Shown one piece after another: positions 1 through 6,867 of a DNA stretch of 14,739 nucleotides. The DNA comes from JBEKVE01 sp049514335. Its GTDB lineage: Bacteria; Actinomycetota; Acidimicrobiia; Acidimicrobiales; UBA8190. The translations under genes and the position numbers were made by a program. The notes beneath the pieces were generated by a model. It ran no database searches. It saw only the letters and a program-made list of their open reading frames with translations, and was not told the DNA's origin. How positions within the stretch are numbered: the stretch's first letter is position 1; each line of letters opens with the position of its first letter. The stretch covers positions 1 through 14,739 of the forward strand of contig JBEKVE010000076.1 of the NCBI GenBank assembly GCA_049514335.1, in the 5' to 3' direction.

Positions 1-733
1 ACAGCAGGCCCGACGCCAGAGTGGTGTGGTAGTCGCGCCAGGTGATGCGGTAGTGGTCGAGCATCTCGAACACGGTCCCGAACCCCCCGGGCCGGTACGA
101 CGTGGCCTGGGGGTAGGAGTCGTCGACGAGCCCGAAGGCCGACCCCGCGATGAGAAAGCGGCGGTTCGGATAGGTCTGGGCCATGACGGAGCAGAACCAG
201 CGGTCGCACAGCGGGAAGGTGCGGCCGAGCGAGTAGTAGAACGGAAGGTCCTCGCCGGTGTAATACGCCATGGGATCGATCCCCTTGGCCCGCACGAACC
301 CGTCGTTGCGGCCGTGGTCCCACGACTCGTGGCTGACCTGCCAGTCCTGGGAGACCTGCACCCCCGCCTGGCACACCGACCCGGCCCGGTAGGCAACGAC
401 GGGCGAACCGTCGGGGCCGGGGTTGGCGTTCGTCGGTCGCCCCTGGGCGTCGAGGTGGAAGCCGTCGCCGCGGCCCAGCATGCCGAAGTAGTTGTCGTAG
501 GAGTGGTTCTCCATCATGAGCACGACGATGTTGCGGATCTGCGGCAGCATGTCGGTGCCCGCCGCCAGGTGCGGGAAGGGACGGTGGCCCGCCCTGAACC
601 GCCGCGTCGGCCCCGCCGCGGTGGCGAGCGCGACCCGGGTCGCCGGTGCCGGCCCCCCGCACGCCTCCAGCACCACACCCGCCCCGCCGAGGCCTGCCGC
701 CGCCGCAGCGCGCAGGAAACCTCGGCGTGTCAT
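1..733 (-). CDS. Tat-exported phosphoesterase of the phospholipase C / AcpA family, C-terminus beyond the left edge
   Basis: The reading frame is open from an ATG at 733 to the window edge, giving 244 residues of what is normally a 450-550 residue protein. The N-terminus carries a twin-arginine signal (MTRRGFLRAAAAAG, then a hydrophobic run to about residue 22), followed by LEAC-GG at 22-27, which resembles a weak lipobox, so the product is probably exported folded and may be lipid-anchored. MMENHSYDNYFG at 73-84 is the family's metal-binding signature. By analogy with AcpA, E75 and N76 would bind the metal. HESWDHGRNDGF (about 135-146) and QTYPNRRFLIAGS (186-198) are also typical, and T187 fits the nucleophile position of PlcC-type enzymes. 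The family hydrolyses phosphate esters or phospholipids outside the membrane; which of these this one attacks cannot be told. It is the last visible gene of the leftward unit, 47 nt after the PhyH-like gene. The family call is firm and the lipoprotein idea is not. Confidence 0.9.
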   Translation of the reverse strand, partial: MTRRGFLRAAAAAGLGGAGVVLEACGGPAPATRVALATAAGPTRRFRAGHRPFPHLAAGTDMLPQIRNIVVLMMENHSYDNYFGMLGRGDGFHLDAQGRPTNANPGPDGSPVVAYRAGSVCQAGVQVSQDWQVSHESWDHGRNDGFVRAKGIDPMAYYTGEDLPFYYSLGRTFPLCDRWFCSVMAQTYPNRRFLIAGSAFGLVDDSYPQATSYRPGGFGTVFEMLDHYRITWRDYHTTLASGLL

Positions 734-757
734 GGCCCCCCGGCGCGGTGGTGGTGG

Positions 758-771
758 CGACGGATCCGTCG
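758..771. repeat. 14-bp perfect palindrome in the gap between two genes
   Basis: CGACGGATCCGTCG reads the same on both strands. It lies in the 47-nt gap between the PhyH-like gene and the phosphoesterase. In RNA it could fold as a 5-bp stem with a GATC loop. It could be an operator half-site or a small hairpin before the phosphoesterase start. In such GC-rich DNA it may also be chance. Confidence 0.3.
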
Positions 772-780
772 ACGGCCGCG

Positions 781-1557
781 TCACGGGTCGGGGCGCCCGA
801 GCACCCGGCGGGGGTGCCGTCCGTCGACATAGCCCATGAACGGCGGCCGGATGTTGTAGCCGAGGAGCTCCTGCAACCGTTCGGGCAGCTGCCGCGCCGT
901 CCCGGTCGGCACGGCCAGGAAGTGGTTCTCCTGCGGCCGGAGCCACGACGCCACGTACTCGAGCACCACACCGAGCCGCGGCCTGTCGGTGGTGTTGGCG
1001 CCGCCGCCGTGCCACAGGCTCCCCAGGTAGAACAGCACCGAGCCGCCGGCCATGGTTGCAGCCACCGTGGGGGTGGCGTCGGAGGGCCGCTCGTCCACCC
1101 AGCGGTGCGAGCCGGCGACGAGGCGCGTGGCCCCGTTGGCCTCGGTGAAGTCGTCGAGGGCCCACATGGTGTTGAGCACCACCTCGGGGTGCGGGCGCGG
1201 CAGCGGGTAAATGGCGTCGTCGTAGTGCAGCATCTGCGCCTCCTCGCCCGGACCGATCTCGATGCCCGTCGGCGCGCTCAGCTGGCAGTGCCCGAGGACC
1301 TGGTCGAGCACCCCCGACACGAGGGGATGCACCGCCGGCGCATCGAAGGCGCGCGTCTTGGCGAACAGGGCGTACACCCGGCGGGTGTGCGCCCCCTCGA
1401 AAAGGTTCCGTCCCCCCGGGGTGCCCACCAGGACGCGGTGCAGGTCGCCGCGGGCCGCCTGGCGCTCTGTCGCCCCCATGAGCTCTTCCACCAGGGCGTA
1501 GCCGTCGCGCTCCAGAGCGGCCACGACCTCGTCGACCGAAGCCCCCACGCTTCTCAT
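781..1557 (-). CDS. Phytanoyl-CoA dioxygenase (PhyH)-family Fe(II)/2-oxoglutarate oxygenase
   Basis: This is a 258-residue protein of normal length for the family, with no signal peptide, so cytoplasmic. The double-stranded beta-helix metal triad is visible: H111-x-D113 in QMLHYDDAIYPLP and distal H183 in SLWHGGGANTTDRPR. R194 (or R192) is placed to hold the 2-oxoglutarate carboxylate. NGATRLVAGSHRW (141-153) is the usual PhyH segment before the distal histidine. Such enzymes hydroxylate a substrate while converting 2-oxoglutarate and O2 to succinate and CO2. Substrates range from fatty acyl-CoAs to small natural products and cannot be assigned here. The ATG at 1557 fits the family N-terminus (a helix beginning VDEVVAALERDGY). 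It lies 51 nt downstream of the MBL-fold gene, probably in the same transcript, with a stem-loop in the gap. Confidence 0.9.
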   Translation of the reverse strand: MRSVGASVDEVVAALERDGYALVEELMGATERQAARGDLHRVLVGTPGGRNLFEGAHTRRVYALFAKTRAFDAPAVHPLVSGVLDQVLGHCQLSAPTGIEIGPGEEAQMLHYDDAIYPLPRPHPEVVLNTMWALDDFTEANGATRLVAGSHRWVDERPSDATPTVAATMAGGSVLFYLGSLWHGGGANTTDRPRLGVVLEYVASWLRPQENHFLAVPTGTARQLPERLQELLGYNIRPPFMGYVDGRHPRRVLGRPDP

Positions 1558-1576
1558 GCGCCCTCAGTCTTCCAGA

Positions 1577-1599
1577 CGCCGCCCTCAGGGAAGGCGGCG
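1577..1599 (-). terminator. Stem-loop between the MBL-fold and PhyH-like genes
   Basis: A perfect 7-bp stem (CGCCGCC at 1577-1583 with GGCGGCG at 1593-1599) has a 9-nt loop and sits just after the MBL-fold stop codon. No U-tract follows on the minus strand. It may therefore be a weak or partial terminator, or a processing element that lowers expression of the PhyH-like and phosphoesterase genes, rather than a full stop. Confidence 0.35.
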
Positions 1600-1608
1600 C
1601 CGGCTCGT

Positions 1609-2532
1609 CTAGGACGGGGGTGCGGGGTCGGCCCGGTGATCGAGCCAGCGGCGGAACCCCGCCGCGTTGGAGTGCACGCCGTTCAACGTGTCGAGCTTGA
1701 CGCGCTGGGCGGGGTCGACGTCCGACAGGTCGGCGGCGAAGGCATCGTCGAGGGCGGCGGCGATGTCCGCACCGGCCCGCCACGCCTGCTCGGCCACGCT
1801 CGCCCAGCGCCGCAGCGTCTCCTCCGCCTCGGCCAGCACGGCGTCGGGCTCGGCCAGGAGTCCGTAGTGGGCCAGGGCGAGGCCCGAGGGACGGCGCGCC
1901 GCGAAGCGGTGCAGCGAGTGCACGGCCTGGTCGAGGTCGAAGTCGGGCGGGGGCGTCGAGGGGCGCAGCACCCCGGCGTCGGGGAGCCGGACCCCGACGG
2001 CGTCACCGGCGAACAGGATGCCGCTGGCGGAATCGTGCAGGGCCAGGTGGTGCTTGGCGTGCCCGGGCGAGTCCACCGTCGTGAGGACGCGCCCCGGTGC
2101 CACGACGATCTCCTCGCCGTCGGCTAGGACGTGGATGCGCTCTGCCGGGGTGGCGTCGAGGCGGCCGTAGAGCGAGTCGAGCAGCGGGCCGTACACCAGT
2201 GCCGCCGAGGCGACGAGGCGGTCCGGGTCCACCAGGTGCCGGGCGCCTTTCTCGTGCACGTAGACGGTGGCGGCGGGAAAGGCGCGGGCCACGTCGCCCA
2301 CCCCGCCGGCGTGGTCCAGGTGGATGTGGGTGACCGCCACACCGGCGAGCTCGCCGGGACTGACCCCGAGCTCGTCCAGCGCGGCCAGGAGGGAGGGCAC
2401 CGAGCTCTGGCTCCCCGTCTCCACCAGCACGGGCGCATCCCCGTGCACGAGGTAGCCGGCGGTGACGCGCTCCCATCCGCCGAGGAGGGTGTCGATCTGC
2501 ACGACGCCGGGGGCGATCTCCGTCGTCGTCAC
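1609..2532 (-). CDS. MBL-fold metallo-hydrolase
   Basis: This 307-residue cytoplasmic protein has a complete two-metal site of the metallo-beta-lactamase fold: THIHLDH (H69, H71, D73, H74), PGH at 156-158 (H158), the bridging aspartate in FAGD (D177), and AHYG (H222). The region after about 230 is a helical extension ending in NGVHSNAAGFRRWL, seen in one subgroup of glyoxalase II-like hydrolases. The family hydrolyses thioesters, esters or lactones; no substrate can be read from the sequence. A lactone substrate would be attractive because the gene directly follows glucose dehydrogenase, whose product is gluconolactone, but that is inference. Translation starts at a GTG at 2532, 19 nt after the dehydrogenase stop, with only a weak AGGCG ribosome-binding site. 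It is clearly in the same operon. Confidence 0.9.
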   Translation of the reverse strand: MTTTEIAPGVVQIDTLLGGWERVTAGYLVHGDAPVLVETGSQSSVPSLLAALDELGVSPGELAGVAVTHIHLDHAGGVGDVARAFPAATVYVHEKGARHLVDPDRLVASAALVYGPLLDSLYGRLDATPAERIHVLADGEEIVVAPGRVLTTVDSPGHAKHHLALHDSASGILFAGDAVGVRLPDAGVLRPSTPPPDFDLDQAVHSLHRFAARRPSGLALAHYGLLAEPDAVLAEAEETLRRWASVAEQAWRAGADIAAALDDAFAADLSDVDPAQRVKLDTLNGVHSNAAGFRRWLDHRADPAPPS

Positions 2533-2551
2533 GGCGTGGGCGCAGCGCCTG

Positions 2552-3598
2552 TCACGTGGCCAGCTCCACCACGACCTTCACGTCGTCGGGCTGGCGATCG
2601 AGGGCGCTCTGCCACTGCTCGAGGGGGACGCGCCGGCTGACGACCCGCTCGAGCCAGCCGTGGTCGGCCCGGGCCAGGGTGGCGGCGGCGGCCTCGTAGT
2701 GGCGCCGGTTGGCGTTGACCGATCCCACCACGGTCTGGTTGTCGAGGACCATGGAGCGGTTGAGCACACCGGCGTCGACGCTCAGGGAGCGGCCTCCCGA
2801 CGACACGCCGGTCAGGCACACCACCCCGTTCGGGCCCATGTGCTCCATGGCGTCGAACACGAGCGACCCCACCCCGGTGCACTCGATGACGACGTCGGGT
2901 CCCGAGCAGGCATCCTCGATGTTGCCGGTGTGGTAGCTGGCGCCGACGTCACGCACGAGGTCGGGCTTGGGCCCGCTCGTCACCTGGTCGAAGACGTGCA
3001 CCTCCAGCCCGCGCTGCACGCCGATGAGGGCGGCGAGCAAGCCGATGGGCCCGGCCCCGGTGATGACGACGTGGTGGGGGTCCCAGTGGGCCCGGGCCCC
3101 GATGCGGTCGACCTGCTCCCACGCCTTGGCCACGACGCTGGTCGGCTCCATGAGCACGCCGAGCGCACCCAGGCCGGGGTCCAGCTTCACGGCGAAGTCG
3201 GGGTGGATGCGGTAGCGCTCCGAGCAGTACCCGTCGTGCGCCTTGATGCCGCGCTCGGTGTACTGCCCGTTGCGGCAGAAATCCCACTCGCCCACGCCGC
3301 AGTTCTCGCACGGCACCGGATCGGGGCGGCGGACGATGCCCACCACGAGGTCGCCCGCCGCCACCGACGCCCCCGCCGGTGCCTCGAGCACATGGCCGAG
3401 CGACTCGTGACCGAGCACCAGGCGATCCCGCCCCGGGGGCGCCCACCCGTAGGCACCCGACACGATCTCCATGTCGGTGCCGCACACCCCGATGGCGAGC
3501 GTCTGCACGAGCACCGGCCCGTCGGAGGCGGGCGGCTCGTCGACATCGTCGAGACGGGCCGAGCCCGCCTTCATGGGCTCCACGGTGAGTGCCTTCAT
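2552..3598 (-). CDS. gdh: Zinc-dependent glucose 1-dehydrogenase (NAD(P)+)
   Basis: This 348-residue medium-chain dehydrogenase would oxidise beta-D-glucose to glucono-lactone in the cytoplasm. Catalytic zinc ligands are C39 (GVCGTDME), H64-E65 (GHE) and E151 (MEP). The structural-zinc lobe has C97, C100 and C108 but Gly at 103, where classical alcohol dehydrogenases have a third Cys. The nucleotide-binding motif is GAGPIG at 181-186. The acid ending strand beta-2 (VFD, D204) suggests NAD+ preference. The C-terminus (SVNANRRHYEAAA, RRVPLEQW, DDVKVVVEL) matches the glucose-dehydrogenase C-terminal domain rather than ordinary alcohol dehydrogenases. Its ATG overlaps the GH15 stop by 4 nt (ATGA), so translation is coupled to GH15, whose expected product is glucose. 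A related sugar or polyol dehydrogenase is the alternative. Confidence 0.87.
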   Translation of the reverse strand: MKALTVEPMKAGSARLDDVDEPPASDGPVLVQTLAIGVCGTDMEIVSGAYGWAPPGRDRLVLGHESLGHVLEAPAGASVAAGDLVVGIVRRPDPVPCENCGVGEWDFCRNGQYTERGIKAHDGYCSERYRIHPDFAVKLDPGLGALGVLMEPTSVVAKAWEQVDRIGARAHWDPHHVVITGAGPIGLLAALIGVQRGLEVHVFDQVTSGPKPDLVRDVGASYHTGNIEDACSGPDVVIECTGVGSLVFDAMEHMGPNGVVCLTGVSSGGRSLSVDAGVLNRSMVLDNQTVVGSVNANRRHYEAAAATLARADHGWLERVVSRRVPLEQWQSALDRQPDDVKVVVELAT

Positions 3599-5508
3599 GG
3601 GCTCAACCCCCGTTTCGGGGCATGCCGCCGGCGCACACCCGCGACCTTGCCCCCGTCCTGTGGTTCGGTGCCGAGCCCGCGTCCCCGCGACGCACGCCGG
3701 CGCCAGCGCGGCACGTCCATGCGCACCTCGGGTGCATCCATGTCGGGATGTCCCGTCAGGTTGTACGCGGCGTTGACAAGCGAGACGTGCGAGAAGGCCT
3801 GGGGGAAGTTGCCCACCTGCCGGCCCGCCCGCGTGTCGAACTCCTCCGACAGCAGGCCCAGGTCGTTGCGCAATCCGACGAGCCGCTCGAACAACGTGGT
3901 GGCGTCGGCGTGGCGTCCGATCAGGTGCAGGCAGTCGGCCAGCCAGAACGAACAGGCCAGGAAGGCGCCCTCGTGCCCGGTGAGCCCGTCTACGCCACCG
4001 CTGTCGTCGGTGCGGTAGCGGAGCACGAAGCCGTCCTCGGTGAGGTCACGGTCGATGGCTTCGATGGTGGAGCGGACCCGGTCGTCGGTGGCGGGCAGGA
4101 ACTCCACCAGGGGGATCATGAGCAGGCTGGCGTCGAGGGCGGTGCCGCCGAAGTACTGGGTGAAGGCGCCCACCTCGGCGTTGTACCCCTTGGCGCACAC
4201 CTCCTCGTGGATCTGCGCACGCAGGCTGCGCCACTCCTCGAGCGGGCCCTCGGTCCCGAACTCCTCGATCTGGCGCACGGCGCGGTCGATGGCCACCCAC
4301 GCCATGACCTTGGAATGCGTGAAGTGCCGCCGAGGCCCGCGCACCTCCCACAGACCCTCGTCGGGCTCCTGCCAGTGGTTCTTCACGTATTCGACCAGGG
4401 CCTTCTGCAGGTCCCAGGCGGAAGCGCTCACCGGGCTCCCCACCACGCAGGCCTCGTACAGGGCGGAGAGGACCTCGCCGTACACGTCCAGCTGGAACTG
4501 GCCCGATGCCGCGTTTCCGATGCGCACCGGCGAGGATCGCTCGTACCCCGGGAGCCAGTCGAGCGTCCGCTCCTCGAGCTGGCGCTCGCCGGCGGCCCCG
4601 TACATGATCTGCAGCTCCGACACGTCGCCGGCCACCGCTCGCAGCAGCCAGTCACGCCAGTCGAGGGCCTCGTCGTGGTACCCGCCGCGCATGAGCGACT
4701 CGAGTGTCAGCGTGGCGTCGCGCAGCCAGCAATAGCGGTAGTCCCAGTTGCGCTCCCCCCCGAGCGTCTCGGGCAGCGACGTCGTCGCCGCCGCCACGAT
4801 CCCCCCGGTGGGCTCGTAGGTGAGCGCCTTGAGCGTGATGAGCGAGCGCAGCACCGGTTCGCGGTACTTCCCCTCGAAGACGCACTGGTCGGACCACTCC
4901 TGCCACCACTGCTGGGTGTCGTCGATGGCGAAATGGGCGTCGACGGGGCGTGGCGGCGCCTCGTGCGACGGGTACCACGACAGCACGAACGGTGTGTGCT
5001 CGTAGCCCGCCATGGAGAAGTCGGCCACCGTGGTCATGCCCTCACCGCGGGTCTCCACCGGGGTCCACAGCGACACGGCATCGGGACCGGCGACTGCGAT
5101 GGTGAGACCGGCGACGTGGCGCACCCACGGGACGACCTTGCCGTAGCCGAAGCGCAGGACGAGCTCCATGCGCATGGCGACGTTTCCCGAGACGCATGTC
5201 AGCATCCGCACCACCTGGGGATGCGACTCGCGCTTGGGCATGCAGTCGACCAGGCGGACAACCCCGTCGTCGGTGGTGAACTCGGTCTCGAGCACCAACG
5301 AGTCGCCGCGGTAGCGCCGCGTGACCTGGTACGAGTCGGTGGCCGGGGCGATGCGCCAGTAACCGTGGGTGTCGTCCCCGAGGATCCGGGCGAAGCAGGC
5401 CTCGGAGTCGAAGCGGGGCAGGCACAGCCAGTCGATCGAACCGTCGCGGCCCACGATGGCGGCCGTGTGGGTGTCCCCGATGATCCCGTAGTCCTCGATC
5501 AGCGCCAC
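3595..5508 (-). CDS. Glycoside hydrolase family 15 protein (glucoamylase / trehalase type)
   Basis: This 637-residue protein has no signal peptide, so it acts on an intracellular substrate. The N-terminal beta-sandwich (about 1-215) opens with the bacterial GH15 signature EDYGIIGD and GRDGSIDWLCLPRFDS (20-35). The (alpha/alpha)6 catalytic barrel runs from about 220 to 590, with NWDYRYCWLRD at 254-264, the general acid E388 in GLWEVRG, HSKVMAWVA at 398-406, and the general base in LLSEEFD (E555/E556). GH15 inverting enzymes release beta-glucose from alpha-glucans or from trehalose; some actinobacterial members are trehalases, so the substrate is open. Residues 596-637 form a very Arg-rich tail beyond the usual barrel end. 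Translation starts at a GTG at 5508, 24 nt after marP; family alignment supports this start. Its stop overlaps the gdh start. Confidence 0.93.
   Translation of the reverse strand: MALIEDYGIIGDTHTAAIVGRDGSIDWLCLPRFDSEACFARILGDDTHGYWRIAPATDSYQVTRRYRGDSLVLETEFTTDDGVVRLVDCMPKRESHPQVVRMLTCVSGNVAMRMELVLRFGYGKVVPWVRHVAGLTIAVAGPDAVSLWTPVETRGEGMTTVADFSMAGYEHTPFVLSWYPSHEAPPRPVDAHFAIDDTQQWWQEWSDQCVFEGKYREPVLRSLITLKALTYEPTGGIVAAATTSLPETLGGERNWDYRYCWLRDATLTLESLMRGGYHDEALDWRDWLLRAVAGDVSELQIMYGAAGERQLEERTLDWLPGYERSSPVRIGNAASGQFQLDVYGEVLSALYEACVVGSPVSASAWDLQKALVEYVKNHWQEPDEGLWEVRGPRRHFTHSKVMAWVAIDRAVRQIEEFGTEGPLEEWRSLRAQIHEEVCAKGYNAEVGAFTQYFGGTALDASLLMIPLVEFLPATDDRVRSTIEAIDRDLTEDGFVLRYRTDDSGGVDGLTGHEGAFLACSFWLADCLHLIGRHADATTLFERLVGLRNDLGLLSEEFDTRAGRQVGNFPQAFSHVSLVNAAYNLTGHPDMDAPEVRMDVPRWRRRASRGRGLGTEPQDGGKVAGVRRRHAPKRGLSP
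3608..3620 (-). promoter_or_regulatory. Hairpin over the gdh ribosome-binding site
   Basis: On the minus-strand RNA, CCCCGAAACGGGG folds into a 5-bp stem with an AAA loop. The 3' arm is the G-run 8-9 nt before the gdh ATG, the only Shine-Dalgarno-like sequence there. The hairpin lies within the last codons of the GH15 gene. A ribosome finishing GH15 would melt it and free the site, a classic arrangement for translational coupling. The pairing is seen; the function is inferred. Confidence 0.45.
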
Positions 5509-5532
5509 GGCGCCATTCTTAGCCCGGGCTCC

Positions 5533-6720
5533 CTACGAGGCGCAGCCACCCGTGCCCACCGTCCTCGACGTCGCCTCGGCCCGGGCGATGTCGGCGGAGA
5601 CGGCCGGCATGGCGAGGGAGTAGCCCACGTCGGGATTCGTGGTGGAGCGGGCGAAGACCACCCCGATGACGGTCCCGTCGGCGACACCCCGGTCGCCGGA
5701 CGCCACCAACGGGCCCCCCGAGTTGCCGGGCTGGACCACGGCGTCCAACTGGTAGATCTCGCGTGTCGTTTCGTTCTTGCCGTAGATGTCGAGCCCCACC
5801 GCCTTGAATGCGGCGGCGACGCCCGCCTTGCGGTACGTGAAGGGACCGCCCTCGGGGTAACCGAGCACCACCCCGGTCGTGCCCCGGCCCACCAGGGTGC
5901 GGTCGATGGCGAGCGGCGGGTCGGTGAGGCCCGGCACCCGCAGCACGACCAGGTCGAGACTGGGGTCGAACAGCGCGGCGGTGGCCGGGTGCCGGCCGTG
6001 GGTGTCGATGACGACGGGGTCGGCGATGCCCGCCACGACGTGGGCGTTGCTCACCACCAACCCCGGCGCCACCACGAACCCCGAGCCCTCCTGGATGACG
6101 CCGCATCCCGCCCCGGCGATCTGGACCGTCGAACCCTCGGCGGCGACGACCGCGGCCCGCTCGGCCGCGTCGGTGGGCAGGGTCACGGGTGCGGCCACCT
6201 GTGGGGGGAGGCCGGCGAACACCACCGGGAAGCCGTTCTGGGAGAGGAAGCGCTCAACGCCGGAGAACACGGTGGGAATGGGGGGAAGCGCATTGTCGAG
6301 GGCCCGGACGATGCGCGACTGCTGGAGCGCCCGGTCGAGGCTCGTGTACCGGCTGTCGGACAGCAGGCTCGCCACCAGCCACGTGGCCACGAGGGTCGCC
6401 ACCACCGCCACCGCCACCCCGAAGAGCGAGTCGACGGGCCCGAGCCGCAGGCGGTGCAGCGCCTGGCTGGACCGCGCCCCGAGGAGGCGGCCGATGCCGC
6501 CGAGCACCGTGGCCATGCCGATCAGGACGACCAGCGCGATCACGGTCTTGGCCGTGCTGCTCTTGGCCAGGCCGGCCAGCGAGGGGGCGAGCAGCGCGCC
6601 CAGGAAGAGCCCCAGCCAGAAGCCCCCGAACGACAGCACCTGGGTGGCCGCACCCAGACGCAGACCGTGGATGGCGGATACGGCCACGATGAGGAGCAGC
6701 ACCCAGTCGACCCAGTTCAC
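5533..6720 (-). CDS. marP: MarP-type membrane serine protease (CvpA domain plus trypsin-like protease domain)
   Basis: The 395-residue architecture matches mycobacterial MarP (Rv3671c). Four transmembrane helices lie at about 5-20, 28-50, 57-80 and 98-120 (CvpA/colicin V production-like), then a linker and an extracytoplasmic chymotrypsin-fold protease. The triad is H227 (SNAHVVAG), D256 (SLDLVVL) and S334 (QPGNSGGPL). C206 and C393 sit where MarP has its redox-sensitive disulfide. In Mycobacterium tuberculosis this protease is needed for acid and oxidative-stress resistance; the role here is inferred from homology. The ATG at 6720 has a good ribosome-binding site (GGAGG, 9 nt away). It is the first gene of the leftward unit and is followed after 24 nt by GH15, a neighbourhood unlike the mycobacterial one I know of. 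Confidence 0.92.
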   Translation of the reverse strand: MNWVDWVLLLIVAVSAIHGLRLGAATQVLSFGGFWLGLFLGALLAPSLAGLAKSSTAKTVIALVVLIGMATVLGGIGRLLGARSSQALHRLRLGPVDSLFGVAVAVVATLVATWLVASLLSDSRYTSLDRALQQSRIVRALDNALPPIPTVFSGVERFLSQNGFPVVFAGLPPQVAAPVTLPTDAAERAAVVAAEGSTVQIAGAGCGVIQEGSGFVVAPGLVVSNAHVVAGIADPVVIDTHGRHPATAALFDPSLDLVVLRVPGLTDPPLAIDRTLVGRGTTGVVLGYPEGGPFTYRKAGVAAAFKAVGLDIYGKNETTREIYQLDAVVQPGNSGGPLVASGDRGVADGTVIGVVFARSTTNPDVGYSLAMPAVSADIARAEATSRTVGTGGCAS

Positions 6721-6729
6721 TGTGCAGAT

Positions 6730-6734
6730 CCTCC
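6730..6734 (-). promoter_or_regulatory. Ribosome-binding site of marP
   Basis: GGAGG on the minus strand lies 9 nt before the ATG at 6720. It supports that start and the view that marP opens a leadered transcript. Confidence 0.6.
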
Positions 6735-6854
6735 CCCACTCGACCGCCCCGGCGATACCACCGGGCTCGCCGTGACCCGGGCGGCGGCCGGACCTGGTCC
6801 CCGGTCGGATCGCCCCGGCCCGGACCGGGCCCTATGGTGACGGCGAAGACCGGC

Positions 6855-6860
6855 AGGAGG
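6855..6860 (+). promoter_or_regulatory. Ribosome-binding site that sets the FAD dehydrogenase start
   Basis: AGGAGG is a full Shine-Dalgarno match. It is 7 nt before the ATG at 6868 but only 1 nt before an in-frame GTG at 6862. The ATG is therefore the real start. Confidence 0.75.
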
Positions 6861-6867
6861 CGTGCCG

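Larger units (their letters stand above)
6721..6867. promoter_or_regulatory. Divergent promoter region between marP and the FAD dehydrogenase gene
   Basis: This 147-bp region must drive both the leftward and rightward units. For the plus strand, TATGGT at 6833-6838 fits the TAnnnT -10 pattern and would start RNA near 6845, with a short leader carrying the ribosome-binding site at 6855-6860. I see no convincing -35 box, which is common in high-GC actinobacteria. For the minus strand only a weak TATCGC lies in the expected zone. The CCGGACC...GGTCC-like GC-rich segments around 6788-6830 could fold, but I do not see a clean operator repeat. Confidence 0.4.

Noticed and set aside
646..2127. A 493-codon open frame on the plus strand
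   Set aside because: It runs opposite the PhyH-like and MBL-fold genes, which carry full metal sites. Composition is shadow-like.
3589..6840. A 1083-codon open frame on the plus strand
   Set aside because: It lies opposite GH15 and marP, both with complete catalytic motifs. Its His/Arg/Gly/Pro-rich composition is that of an antisense shadow in high-GC DNA.
6862..6867. GTG start for the FAD dehydrogenase
   Set aside because: It is only 1 nt from the AGGAGG. The ATG at 6868 has the correct spacing.
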